Shown one piece after another: positions 26,268 through 36,189 of a DNA stretch of 64,000 nt. Origin of the DNA: Bifidobacterium olomucense (GTDB taxonomy: Bacteria > Actinomycetota > Actinomycetes > Actinomycetales > Bifidobacteriaceae); the NCBI RefSeq assembly GCF_012932375.1, contig NZ_JAAIIG010000004.1:186001-250000 (forward strand). Direction: 5' to 3'. Both the position numbers and the translations under genes were made by a program. Numbering within the stretch: the stretch's first letter is position 1; the number at the start of each line of letters is the position of its first letter. Below the pieces are notes generated by a model. The model made no database searches and was not told where the DNA came from. It saw nothing but the letters and a program-made list of their open reading frames with translations.

Positions 26268-29200
26268 TTAGCGGCGCTTGCGGCTGAGGGAAAGCGCGAT
26301 GCCGGCGAGGAATGCCATCAACGTGGACACACCGGCGATACCGCCGACCGCAACGCCGGTGGAGGACAGCGGCGTCTTGTTCGGTTTGGCAGCTGAACCG
26401 TTGTTATCGGTCTTGTCGTTGCCCTTGTCGGTGTCGTCCTTGCCGTCGTCGTTGCCATCGTCCTTGCCATCGTCTGGATTCGTGGTGGAATCCGCGCTGA
26501 CGGTGACCGTCGCGGTGATGGTGAAGGTGACGGTTTGCGATTCTTCGGCGTCCGCAGCGGCGGCAATTCCGGAAGCATCAGCCGGCACCGTGACCGTACC
26601 GGAGACGGTAAACGTTCCGGCTTTGGCCAGCAGTGCGGCGTCAATGTCATTCCACACCACTGCGGCGGCGAGCGTATCGCCGTTCGACCATACGACGTCC
26701 GTCTCGGCGGGCAGCTGCGGCATCACACCGACCTTCGTGGCAACCTCGATAGCGCCATCGTTCGCCAGCTTGGACGGAGTGGCCGGCGTGACATGCACCT
26801 GGATGCTGACTTCGCCTTCCCAGCCGGCGACTGTGCCCTTGAGCTCGTAGTCACCGCCGGCCAGCGCCTTGTACGCATCCGACTCGACCCACGTGACTCC
26901 CACCTGAGAGTCGGTGCCATTGGACCAATGCGCGGTCAGCGTGGCAGGCAGGTCGGGAGCCTCACCGGATGCCGTGGTCACCGGATCGGCCGGAGAATCC
27001 ACACCGGTGATCGCCGCCGCAATGACGGTGACGGTTACGCTAACCGACTGCCCCTTGACGGAGCCGGTCACGGTGAATTCACCGGCCTGACTCAGCTTCG
27101 CTTCGTCATACGCATCCCAAGTGATGGCCTCAGATGAGGTCTCGCCGTTCGACCACGTCACCACGGCGGTTTGCGGCAGCACAGGTGCCACCTTTTCGAG
27201 TGTGGAGACGCCAGCGGGATCAGCCGCTCCGGTAACCTTGGCGGCCTTCACCTGTACGGTGAAGGGCACGTCACTGTTCCATCCGTCCACGCGACCGGTC
27301 ACAGCCACGTCGTGTGCAGTGCGCGGGTGGTTCCAACCATCGGGCAGGGTCAACGCCACGTCCACAGTCGAGGTTTTGCCGTCGTTCCAAGTCAGTGTCG
27401 CCTTGCCGGTGACAGTCGGCTTCGGATCCGCATCAGCGGCGGTGGCAACTTCGATGGACTCGTCGGACGGAGTGACAGCGGTGATGACGCGGGCGGCGAC
27501 GTTCACCGTGATGGTGACGGTGGCCTTCTTACCGTCGACGGTGATGCCCCTGACGATACCGGTCACGTCGAACCGGCCTGCGGCGGCATACTGGTCGGCG
27601 TCAATCGTCTCCCACTCAACGGCCTCGGTGGTAGTCGTGCCATCGGACCATGCGACGGTGGCCTTCACCTTGCTCAGGTCAGGCTTGTTGGTGGCGATGG
27701 TGTCCACACTGGAGGCAGTCGGCTCGACCTTGACGGCCACGTTGGTCACGGTGACCTTCACGGCCTTGGATGTCACTCCGCCCGCGGTTGCGGTGATTTC
27801 CGCAGTGCCTTCGGCGAGGGCCTTTACGTTGCCGTTCGCATCAACGGCAGCGACCTTCTCGTTCGAGGAGGTCCAAGTCACCTTCTGGTCGGTGGCGTTG
27901 CCAGGCTTGATTGTGGCAGTGGCCTTTGCAGTACCACCGATGGCCAGGTCGGCCGAGTCCACGGCGACGGTCACACTCGTCACCGGCACGGCTTCGACAG
28001 TCACCGTCGCGGTCACCGGGAAGGTGCGCGTGGTGGTTTCCGCCGTACCTTCGACAAGACCGGATGCGTCAGAAGGAACCGTGACAGTACCGGTAGCGGT
28101 GAACGTGCCGACCTTGCCCAGCAGTGCGGAGTCAATGTCATTCCAGGCCACGGTCGCGGCAACCTTGTCGCCGTTGGACCAGACGACATCCAGCTTGGCC
28201 GGCAGCTCGGGAGCCACGCCCGTCTTGGTGGTCACCTCGACCTTGCCATCGTTGGCCAGCTTGACTGGAGTAGCCGGCGTGACATGCACCTTGATGCTCA
28301 CCTTGCCATCCCAGCCGGCGACCGTGCCCGTAAGCGTGTAATCGCCACCGGCCAGCGCCGTATACTTGTCGGATTCAGCCCATGTAACACTCACCTGAGA
28401 ATCGGTGCCGTTGGACCAATGCGCGGTCAGCGTAGCAGGCAGAACGGGCTTCGTGCCGGAAGCGGTCACCACTGTGTCAGTCGGGTTGTCCACACCGGTG
28501 ATCGTCGCGGCAGTCACCGTCACCGTGATGGTGACGGTCGCATCCTTGCCGTCGATCTGCACGCCCTTGACAGTGCCGGTCACCTCGAAGGAGCCTTCGG
28601 CAGCGTACTGGTCGGCATCGATGGTCGGCCATTCGATCTTTTCGGCGGAGGTCTCGCCGTTCGACCATGTCACTGCGGCAGTCTCGGGCAGCACAGGTGC
28701 CACCTTCTCTTCGGTCGAGACACCGGAAGCGGTCACACCGGTAGCCGCTGCGGCCTTCACATGCACGGTGAACGGAATGCCTGCATTCCAGCCGTCCACA
28801 CGACCGGACACCGCCACATCGTGCGCGGTGCGCGGGTGGTTCCAATCGTCGGGCAATGTCAGCGGCACTTCCACGGTCGAGGTCTTGCCATCGTTCCACG
28901 TGAGCGTCGCCTTGCCGGTGACATCCGGCTTCGGATCGGTGTCGCCCGCCGTCTCCACCTCGATACGGGCGTCCGACGGCGTTACCGTCGTGATCACTCG
29001 GGCAGCGACGTTCACCGTAACGGTAATCGTCGCGTCCCGGCCGTCGATCTGCACGCCCTTGACGGTACCGGTCACCTCGAAGGAGCCTTCGGCAGCGTAC
29101 TGGTCGGCATCGATGGCAGGCCAAGTCACGTCTTCGTCCGTAGTCGCGCCATCGGACCACGTGACCTTTGCCTTCACCTTGCCCAGTTTGGCATCTGGCG

Positions 29201-32200
29201 AATTCGTGGCGATTGTGTCCACGGTGGTCTCGGTCAGCTCGACCTTGGTGGCCACAGCATTGCCGACGGTCACCTTGACGGTGACGGAAGCCTTATAGCC
29301 GTCCACATTCACCATGCCCTTGACGTCGAAATCTCCGGGCTTGGCAAAGTCGCCGGGCTTGATCTCATCCCATACAACATCGACCGTCTGCGTATCGGAG
29401 TTGCCGCTGGACCAGACGATCGTGGCCTGCTTGGGCAGTTGATCGGTCGGGTCCACACCGGCTGGCGTGGACAGTTCAGTCGTATCGATCGTGGCTGATG
29501 TGATGGTGGCATGGTTGACGATGATCGTCTGCGTGACCTTCACGTTATCCTGACCGTCCACAATGCCGACGAGCGTGATGGTGCCGCCCTTGGGCCCCTG
29601 CCACGTGTTCGGCATGTCTTCCCAGTCGACGGTCACGCCATCGCGGGTCAATCCGTTGTCAAGTGTGACCTTCACTGTGCTTAGCAGTTTGCCGGTCGGA
29701 TCAGTGCCAGCTTCGACGGTGATGTCGGCCGGTGTTTCGACCGAGGCAATCGTCGCGTCGGCAATTACATACCGTCCGGCATCGTTCGTGATGAACTTCT
29801 TGTCGTCGGCGATGGTGCTCTGGCCGGGGTTCTTGGCGTAGGTGCCGCCGGTGATGTACTTCGTGTACGCCTGATCCTGATCGAAGGATGCAGGGTTCAC
29901 GTCGAAATCACCGCCGGTGATAGCGAGCTTGTTGGTGCCGGCGAGGGCGGAGATCGCCACGGTGGCGTCCTTATAGGTGCCGCCGTTGACAGTCAGCGAG
30001 GCATCGTCTGCCTTGGGCAGAACGAAGATGGCCGCCTTGGTGACGGAGAAGTCGCCGCCGTTGACGGTCAACGTGCCTTCTACGGAGGCGGCCGGCGCGC
30101 CGGTGCCCTTGTATGTGCCGTTCTCGATGGAGAGGGTGCCGCCTTTGTCCACGTTGAACATGGCGTGCAGGTCATCGTCGTCTTCGTCAGCAGCGACCGA
30201 GTTCGACATGGTGCCGTTGCCGGTGACGGTCAGCTTGCCGCCGTCCTTGACATCGAACGTGAAGCCGGCGGTGTCCACCTTCTTGCCGTTCACATCAAGA
30301 GCAACGTTCTTGGTGACGATGGCATCGGCATCAAGGGTGGCATCATTCAATATTTTGACGATCTCGCCATCAACGGAAGCATCGAATGCTTCGGCGAGGG
30401 TCTGGTAGTAGCTGAAAGAGCCATCCGCGTGTGCAATGCCGGCTGGAAGCTGGGCAGGGGCATATGACATGCCGGTGTTGTCTTTGGTGAGGATGCCACC
30501 TTCGAGCGAATCGTCGTTCACATACAGACCATATTTGGCCGTGCTGGTGTTGCCTTCCACGGTGATGTTCTTGTTGGCCGCCTGTCCGAGGCCGGAAGTG
30601 AGTCCCACACCCACGGTGCCGGCGAAGGTGTTGCCCCTGACGGTGACGGTGTCCACATTGCGCAGCCAGGCACCGTACACCGCGGCCGAGCCCGATGCGT
30701 TGACCGTGTTGCTTTCAATGGTGAGGTTCGTCACGCCGTATTCGCCGTTCGTTGCGGCGGTCCAACCCATCACGAAGAACACAGAACCGCCGGTGGAGTC
30801 GGCGTTGCCATTGAGCACGTTGCCCTTGATGGTCACGTTGGTGGCACGTGCATCGGCAGTGCCGGCAAAGCCGATGACCTGCGCAGTACCACTGGTGATT
30901 TTAGGCATGTTGAAGGTGTTGTCTTCGATGGTGAGTCCGTCGGAAGTCTTCTGGACATAGATGACGACCCAGCCGGCGCTGGTCAGATCGAAGGTGTTGC
31001 TCTTCAACGCAATGTTCTTGTTGCCGGAACCGTTCACGTTGATCAGCGGAGCGCCGGTGCCGGTGAAACGCACACCTTCTACGGTGACGCCATTATTGCT
31101 GCCCTTCGTGCTGGAGAACTCGATGGTGCCGCTCATGGCATGGCCGTTGCCGTTGACGGTCAGGTTGGTTTTGCCGCTGATGACGATCTTTTCGGCGGTG
31201 TCGTCCTGCAGGGTGATGACGTCACCGTCGCCTGCGGCCGCGACGGCTTCGGCAAGGGTCTTGTACTCGGTGGCGGCGCCGTCCGTCTTGGTAACGATGG
31301 CGGCCACATGCAGCTTGGCGCCGAAGGTGCCATCGCCGTTGTCATTGACAACGTAATCCTTGGCGAGTTCGCTTTCGGTGGGCTTCACGTTGAACGTGCC
31401 GCCGGAGATGGAAACCGACGGGGTGCCGTTGCCGCTGGGCTTGAGGTCACTCACGCCCTGCTGGTTGCCGGAGGTGAACGTGCCGCCGGTGACGGTGATC
31501 TTGCCGTTGTCGAGCGCACGCAGTGCATAGCCCTTTGCGCTGACGACCGTGACGTTGCCGCCGATGGTGGTCTCGCCCACATCGCCTTTGGCACCCCTGA
31601 TGCCGGAAGCGCCGATCGGGAACAACGGTGCGGTGATGGCGCCGCCGGTGATGTTCGCCTTATGGTAGGTCAGCACGGCATAGAAATTCTCGACGGGCTG
31701 GGTGATGGTGCCGCCGGTCATGGTGAAGGTACCCCAGTCATCGTTCTTGACGGTGATTTTGCCACCGGTAAGCGTACCGCCCTCAAGCGTGAAGGTGGCA
31801 CCGCCATTGGCTCCGTAAGCGTTGACGGTGGCGTCGCCGTCGTTGTCGGAACTGCTGTACCAACCGTTGGCCACAAGGCTGGAGCTCATACCGGTGTTCG
31901 TGTCGGAGAACTTGACGACGGATGGGTCTTTGACGGTCATCGTGCCGAAGTTCTTCAGCACGTAGTAGGAGTTGCCGCCCGAGTTGGCCTTGTCGGTAGC
32001 CGGGTCGTAAGTGCTGGCCTCGGCGGAGCGGGTGTAGTTGCCTCCGGCGAGGATTGCGGTGGCACCGCCGTAGTTGACGACCGCAGCCTTGGAATGGGAG
32101 ACGTTGTCAACGGTGCCGCTCTTCGCCTCTGAGGAATCTGTGACGGTAAGCGTGCCCTTATTGACGATGGTGTGCTTGCCATCCTCGTTGGTGAGCTTGT

Positions 32201-33683
32201 GGCCGTTGAGGTCAATTGTGACGGTTGCGTCGGCCGGGACCACGACGGATTCAGCGGTGTCGGCGATCAGCGTAACCGTACCGTTCGCGCCGGCCTTGGC
32301 AAGCGCGTCGGCGATGGACGTGTAATACTCGCCGCCGACCTGCGCGACGGCGACATTGCCGGTGATCTCGTCGGCTTCGCTCGCCGTGGCACCTGTCACA
32401 GCTGCGGTGAGGTTGCCATCAACCGTGAACTTGCCTTCGGCCGGGGCCCTGCCTGCGCCCGCGCCGTAGTCGGCGACCAGAGCGTAGCCGCCTTTGGGCA
32501 GTGCGGCGTTCTTGACCGCGTTGTTCTGGACGGTACCGCCGGCGGTGTCAACGAGACGACCGACAAGGCCCGCAGTACTGGATTTGGAGCCGGAGACGGT
32601 CGCGTCGGCGACTGAGTTGCCGGTGATGGTCGCGTTGCCCTGCGCGGCGCCGATCAGGCCGCCTGCGTCCGAGAGCGTGGCCGAGACCGAGACGCCGGTC
32701 ACGGTGTTGCCGCTGACGGTGTAGCCGTTCTCGCCGATGTATCCGGCCAGTCCACCGACTTTCTTGATGCCGGAAATGCCGTTGCCGCCGGTCTGCGTGA
32801 CAGAGCAGTTTGTGATGTTGCCGTAAGCGTGAGCAACGATGCCGCCAGCGTAGGAGGACGACAAACCTGTGGATTTGATCGTCACGCTGCCCTTGACGTG
32901 CGCATTCACGATCGAGGTGTCCATGAGATTCGCCACGATACCCGCGGCGCGAGTGACGCCTGTCACATCCGCGTTCTCGACGGTGAGATTCTGGATGGCG
33001 GGGACCTGCTGGTTGTTCGCATCGACGAAATACAGATTGTTGACGGTGCCGAACAGGCCACCGAACGTGTACTTGCCGTCCGTCACGGACGTGGCTTTGG
33101 TGACCTTCAGGTTGCTGACGGTGTGGCCCGCGCCATCGAAGGATCCTGCGAAATCATGGATAGGCGTCCACTCCTCGTTGCCGAGGTCGATGTCCGCGTT
33201 CAGTTTGACGTACTTGCGGAAGTACGGCCGGTTCGGAGTGCTGTTCTCCGTCTTGTTGTTCACCGAATCGCGGAACGATGTGAACGCCGCGGGATCGTTG
33301 ATGAGATAGGGGTCGCTTTCCGCACCGGAACCTGTTGCCCCGGCAAACGGCACGTCGGCAGTCACATCAGCATCCGTTTGTACGTCAACGTCCGTGTTGT
33401 CGTCAGCTGTTTGATCGTCCGACTGATTCGTTTCGGTAGGTTGATCAGTCGCCTGATTATCGGTTTGCTTGATTTGTTGATTGGCCTGATCGCCAGAGCC
33501 TGAATCCTGAGCCGGTTGCGTATCAGCAGTCTGCGTATCAACCGTTTGCGCGTTGGTCTGCTCGGATGTTCCTTGATCCGCGGGGTCTTCGGCATACGCC
33601 GCTGGAATACCGAAGCCCAGCACGGCAGCTGCCGTAACCGATGCGGCACCTACCTTCAATCCTTTATATACATCGTTGCCCAT
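26268..33683 (-). CDS. Giant wall-anchored surface protein, beta-helix plus bacterial Ig array
   Basis: The protein of about 2471 residues is exported and probably attached to the cell wall. ATG 33683 follows GGGAGAGG. A signal peptide ends at about residue 31 (PAAYA|EDP). A Gln/Thr/Asp-rich linker runs to about 125. GLUG-like repeats (GGIVAHAYG, VGGLAGYIG) run to about 420, and a right-handed beta-helix region with repeated (T)GGTF/ITGG turns to about 1300. An array of Big_4-type Ig modules (WSNG or WNDG in each) follows, interrupted by one Big_2 module (TSVTVAVDSADLAIGGTAKA). The end has a Lys/Asp linker, the sorting signal LSSTG (a variant of LPXTG), a hydrophobic helix and RKRR. An adhesin or glycan-binding role is inferred. 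A block of Ig modules is duplicated. Confidence 0.9.
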   Translation of the reverse strand: MGNDVYKGLKVGAASVTAAAVLGFGIPAAYAEDPADQGTSEQTNAQTVDTQTADTQPAQDSGSGDQANQQIKQTDNQATDQPTETNQSDDQTADDNTDVDVQTDADVTADVPFAGATGSGAESDPYLINDPAAFTSFRDSVNNKTENSTPNRPYFRKYVKLNADIDLGNEEWTPIHDFAGSFDGAGHTVSNLKVTKATSVTDGKYTFGGLFGTVNNLYFVDANNQQVPAIQNLTVENADVTGVTRAAGIVANLMDTSIVNAHVKGSVTIKSTGLSSSYAGGIVAHAYGNITNCSVTQTGGNGISGIKKVGGLAGYIGENGYTVSGNTVTGVSVSATLSDAGGLIGAAQGNATITGNSVADATVSGSKSSTAGLVGRLVDTAGGTVQNNAVKNAALPKGGYALVADYGAGAGRAPAEGKFTVDGNLTAAVTGATASEADEITGNVAVAQVGGEYYTSIADALAKAGANGTVTLIADTAESVVVPADATVTIDLNGHKLTNEDGKHTIVNKGTLTVTDSSEAKSGTVDNVSHSKAAVVNYGGATAILAGGNYTRSAEASTYDPATDKANSGGNSYYVLKNFGTMTVKDPSVVKFSDTNTGMSSSLVANGWYSSSDNDGDATVNAYGANGGATFTLEGGTLTGGKITVKNDDWGTFTMTGGTITQPVENFYAVLTYHKANITGGAITAPLFPIGASGIRGAKGDVGETTIGGNVTVVSAKGYALRALDNGKITVTGGTFTSGNQQGVSDLKPSGNGTPSVSISGGTFNVKPTESELAKDYVVNDNGDGTFGAKLHVAAIVTKTDGAATEYKTLAEAVAAAGDGDVITLQDDTAEKIVISGKTNLTVNGNGHAMSGTIEFSSTKGSNNGVTVEGVRFTGTGAPLINVNGSGNKNIALKSNTFDLTSAGWVVIYVQKTSDGLTIEDNTFNMPKITSGTAQVIGFAGTADARATNVTIKGNVLNGNADSTGGSVFFVMGWTAATNGEYGVTNLTIESNTVNASGSAAVYGAWLRNVDTVTVRGNTFAGTVGVGLTSGLGQAANKNITVEGNTSTAKYGLYVNDDSLEGGILTKDNTGMSYAPAQLPAGIAHADGSFSYYQTLAEAFDASVDGEIVKILNDATLDADAIVTKNVALDVNGKKVDTAGFTFDVKDGGKLTVTGNGTMSNSVAADEDDDDLHAMFNVDKGGTLSIENGTYKGTGAPAASVEGTLTVNGGDFSVTKAAIFVLPKADDASLTVNGGTYKDATVAISALAGTNKLAITGGDFDVNPASFDQDQAYTKYITGGTYAKNPGQSTIADDKKFITNDAGRYVIADATIASVETPADITVEAGTDPTGKLLSTVKVTLDNGLTRDGVTVDWEDMPNTWQGPKGGTITLVGIVDGQDNVKVTQTIIVNHATITSATIDTTELSTPAGVDPTDQLPKQATIVWSSGNSDTQTVDVVWDEIKPGDFAKPGDFDVKGMVNVDGYKASVTVKVTVGNAVATKVELTETTVDTIATNSPDAKLGKVKAKVTWSDGATTDEDVTWPAIDADQYAAEGSFEVTGTVKGVQIDGRDATITVTVNVAARVITTVTPSDARIEVETAGDTDPKPDVTGKATLTWNDGKTSTVEVPLTLPDDWNHPRTAHDVAVSGRVDGWNAGIPFTVHVKAAAATGVTASGVSTEEKVAPVLPETAAVTWSNGETSAEKIEWPTIDADQYAAEGSFEVTGTVKGVQIDGKDATVTITVTVTAATITGVDNPTDTVVTASGTKPVLPATLTAHWSNGTDSQVSVTWAESDKYTALAGGDYTLTGTVAGWDGKVSIKVHVTPATPVKLANDGKVEVTTKTGVAPELPAKLDVVWSNGDKVAATVAWNDIDSALLGKVGTFTATGTVTVPSDASGLVEGTAETTTRTFPVTATVTVEAVPVTSVTVAVDSADLAIGGTAKATATIKPGNATDQKVTWTSSNEKVAAVDANGNVKALAEGTAEITATAGGVTSKAVKVTVTNVAVKVEPTASSVDTIATNKPDLSKVKATVAWSDGTTTTEAVEWETIDADQYAAAGRFDVTGIVRGITVDGKKATVTITVNVAARVITAVTPSDESIEVATAADADPKPTVTGKATLTWNDGKTSTVDVALTLPDGWNHPRTAHDVAVTGRVDGWNSDVPFTVQVKAAKVTGAADPAGVSTLEKVAPVLPQTAVVTWSNGETSSEAITWDAYDEAKLSQAGEFTVTGSVKGQSVSVTVTVIAAAITGVDSPADPVTTASGEAPDLPATLTAHWSNGTDSQVGVTWVESDAYKALAGGDYELKGTVAGWEGEVSIQVHVTPATPSKLANDGAIEVATKVGVMPQLPAETDVVWSNGDTLAAAVVWNDIDAALLAKAGTFTVSGTVTVPADASGIAAAADAEESQTVTFTITATVTVSADSTTNPDDGKDDGNDDGKDDTDKGNDKTDNNGSAAKPNKTPLSSTGVAVGGIAGVSTLMAFLAGIALSLSRKRR
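26500..29215 (-). repeat. Internal duplication of an Ig-module block
   Basis: Segments at about 26.5-27.7 kb and 28.0-29.2 kb encode the same order of Ig modules (for example VDTIATN, TPSD, WNHPRTAHDVAV, EKVAPVLP, SNGTDSQV, KLANDG) with a period near 1.51 kb. A single Big_2 module (about 27.73-28.0 kb) sits between them. Confidence 0.8.
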
Positions 33684-33814
33684 GGGTCTGAACCTCTCCC
33701 GTCGTAGCGATGCGTTCGCAAGGTGCAAAAGCATAAGAGCGCCCGAATGATGAGTCATGCTCGGACTGCACAAATAGGGGCACACTTAGGGGGTAAGTTT
33801 ACCGGAAACGCATG

Positions 33815-33849
33815 AAAAAAGCTCTTCCGCAGCGCGTTGCGGAAGAGCT
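33815..33849 (-). terminator. Terminator of the M20 dipeptidase gene
   Basis: A perfect 12-bp stem (AGCTCTTCCGCA with TGCGGAAGAGCT), six-base loop, then a T6 tract on the minus strand: a strong Rho-independent terminator. Confidence 0.93.
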
Positions 33850-33883
33850 GTAATCAGAACGACAACAGGCCGGAGTGATGCCT

Positions 33884-35275
33884 CTACTTACCGGCCTTGC
33901 CAAGCTTGTCGAGCAGCAGCGCCTCGGTGATGACATTGTCCTTGAGGCCCGTCAGAGAAATGGACTCATTCGGGCTGTGCGCGTTGGCTTTCGGATCCTC
34001 CGGACCGGTGACAAGTACCTGGGCCGAGGGGAACAGACGCTGAAGCTCGGGAATGAACGGAATGGAGCCGCCTTGCCCCTGATTGATCGGGGCAACACCG
34101 AACGCCTCCTCCATGGCTTCCAACGCATCCTTGGTGGCTTCCGCGTTCGGATCCATGGCCCAGCCCATGCCGTTCTCGCCGGCCTCGACTTCCACTTCGG
34201 CACCGAACGGCGCGGAACGCTTGAGATAATCCACCAACGCGGCCTGTGCCTCTTGCGGACGCTGACTCGGCGCAGTGCGCAGGGAGAGACGGAATCGCGT
34301 CTCCGGGCTGATTACATTGAACGATCCCTCGACCGGCTGGGCGTCGAAGCCAATCACCGTCAAGCTCGGCCTGGTCCACAAGCGGGAGGCCAACGAACCG
34401 GTGCCGGCGAGCACATACCCGTCGACCACACCAGCGTCGGCGCGTACACCGGACTCATCCACGTCCTGCTGCAAACCGCCTACCGGCTCTTCCGCAGCGA
34501 CGCCCGGCACCGCCAACTCGCCGTTCTCGTTGTACAGCGAAGAGATAAGCATTGCGGCGAGTGTGTTGGAATCCAGAATCGGGCCGCCATACTGACCGGA
34601 ATGCACCGGATGCTTCAGTCCACGCACGGTGACGTCCACCGTAGTGTTGCCGCGCAACGAAGTAGTCAGCGAGGGAATGTCCGCCGCCCAATTGCCCGAA
34701 TCGGCCACGATGATCACATCTGCGGCGAACTCGTCCTTGTGCGCGGAAACGAAGGGGATGAAACTCGGCGAGCCCATCTCTTCCTCCCCTTCGATGAATA
34801 CCTTGACATTCACTTTGAGATCGTCGCCCAAGGCTTTCAATGCGCCGGAATGGATGGCGATACCACCGCCATCGTCGGCCGAACCACGGCCATAGAGACG
34901 GCCGTCGATCTCGGTGGCGACGAACGGGTCGGTATTCCAAGCGGAAGCATCCGGCACAGGCTGCACATCATGATGCGCGTACAGCAGCACGGTAGGGGCG
35001 TCCGGTGAGACGATACGAGAACCGATGACCTCCCATGCGCCCGGAGTGCCGTCCTCGTTCGTGGCCTGCACCACTTTGGCGTCCACACCCACCAGCTTGA
35101 GCTCATCGGCCACGAATTCGGCGGAACGCTTCATATGTTCGGCGGTGATGCCTTTCGCGGAAACCGACTGCAGCGCGATTTTACGCGAAAGCAACTCCAC
35201 GATGCGGTTCCAGTCGGATTCCACGCGCGAACGGATCAGATCGGCGTCCAGTATGCCGGCGTCGGGTGCGGTCAT
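33884..35275 (-). CDS. M20-family metallodipeptidase
   Basis: This cytosolic zinc peptidase of the M20 (ArgE/DapE/CNDP) family, 463 residues, probably cleaves dipeptides. Metal-site segments are YAHHDVQPVP (about 99-108), YGRGSADDGGG (about 128-138) and FIEGEEEMGSPS with the general base and metal glutamates (about 160-171). A lid domain follows, and the last ligand lies in KANAHSPNES. No signal peptide is seen. AGGAGGG precedes the ATG. DapE activity is less likely because of the length and the CNDP-like motifs. It is monocistronic, with a strong terminator behind it. Confidence 0.9.
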   Translation of the reverse strand: MTAPDAGILDADLIRSRVESDWNRIVELLSRKIALQSVSAKGITAEHMKRSAEFVADELKLVGVDAKVVQATNEDGTPGAWEVIGSRIVSPDAPTVLLYAHHDVQPVPDASAWNTDPFVATEIDGRLYGRGSADDGGGIAIHSGALKALGDDLKVNVKVFIEGEEEMGSPSFIPFVSAHKDEFAADVIIVADSGNWAADIPSLTTSLRGNTTVDVTVRGLKHPVHSGQYGGPILDSNTLAAMLISSLYNENGELAVPGVAAEEPVGGLQQDVDESGVRADAGVVDGYVLAGTGSLASRLWTRPSLTVIGFDAQPVEGSFNVISPETRFRLSLRTAPSQRPQEAQAALVDYLKRSAPFGAEVEVEAGENGMGWAMDPNAEATKDALEAMEEAFGVAPINQGQGGSIPFIPELQRLFPSAQVLVTGPEDPKANAHSPNESISLTGLKDNVITEALLLDKLGKAGK

Positions 35276-35367
35276 ATGCCCTCCTCTATATATACGGCGT
35301 CATTGCAGCGGTTATGGTCCGCAAACACCACTTGAACAGTGTCTGAACGTCACCGTAACCTCAAAGC

Positions 35368-35988
35368 ATGACATGGAATCCGTTCAAGAAGAAGGAAGAG
35401 GCTCAGGCTCCCGCTGAGCCAGCCGTCACCAAAACCAATCCCAACGGGCCGAAGGGTCGCCCTACTCCGAAGATGAAGAAGGCGCAGGCCGCCGGCATCC
35501 GTCCTCTGGTTCCCGCCGACCGCAAGGCCAGCGCCAAGGCCGCAAAGGCGCGTCTGCGCGAGCGCGAAAACGCCGAATACGAGGCCATGCAGAAGGGCGA
35601 TCTCAACCACATGCCCAAGTCGGAGCGTCTGCCGTGGCGCATCTACATCCGTGATTACGTGGACGCCCGCATTAATCTCGGCGAATGGTTCATCCCGGTG
35701 ATGATCGCCGTGCTCATCGCATCCATGGTGGTCACATCCGTGTCGCAAAACCCGTGGGCGAACATCATCATGATGGTGATCATGTACGGTTACCTCGCCG
35801 CCATCATCATCGACGTATGGCTGATGTGGCGCAAGCTCAAGGCCAAGCTGATCGCCAAGTACGGCGAGGCTTCCGTGGCCAAGGGCTCTCGCTCCTTCTC
35901 CTACGCTTGGAGCCGTTCCATCCAGATGCGTCGCTGGAGGCTTCCGAAGCCGCGTTACGACAAGCGCGGTCATTGGCCGGAGGATTAA
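35368..35988 (+). CDS. DUF3043 membrane protein
   Basis: This actinobacteria-specific protein of 206 residues has a charged, lysine- and proline-rich N-terminal tail (KGRPTPKMKKAQAAGIRPLVPADRK). A conserved middle (LPWRIYIRDYVDARINLGEW) leads to two membrane helices (about 110-127 and 133-152) and a basic C-terminal tail. Its function is not established. No good ribosome site precedes the ATG, and an AT-rich stretch ends close to it, so a leaderless transcript is possible. A terminator follows at 36.1 kb. Confidence 0.87.
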   Translation: MTWNPFKKKEEAQAPAEPAVTKTNPNGPKGRPTPKMKKAQAAGIRPLVPADRKASAKAAKARLRERENAEYEAMQKGDLNHMPKSERLPWRIYIRDYVDARINLGEWFIPVMIAVLIASMVVTSVSQNPWANIIMMVIMYGYLAAIIIDVWLMWRKLKAKLIAKYGEASVAKGSRSFSYAWSRSIQMRRWRLPKPRYDKRGHWPED

Positions 35989-36076
35989 TCCCGCCACTCC
36001 CCTCGTTGCCGGCCAGCGCCAACCAACGTTCTGCGCGCAGAATCATCAACTGGTGATGCTGCCGGCGTAACACGAT

Positions 36077-36110
36077 ATGGCTCCCTATGATGGGAGCCAT
36101 AGTTGTTTTT
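36077..36110 (+). terminator. Terminator of the DUF3043 gene
   Basis: ATGGCTCCC and GGGAGCCAT pair around TATGAT, followed by AGTTGTTTTT. Confidence 0.85.
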
Positions 36111-36189
36111 GCGCACATACGAATACATATACGAGTCCTGCGGGCATGCCGGGCAATCTGGATAATCCGCATTCGATCGAGGAGGATGC

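Noticed and set aside
27171..29498. Plus-strand open frame of 775 residues
   Set aside because: It lies antisense to the Ig repeats of the surface protein; its internal repeats mirror theirs.
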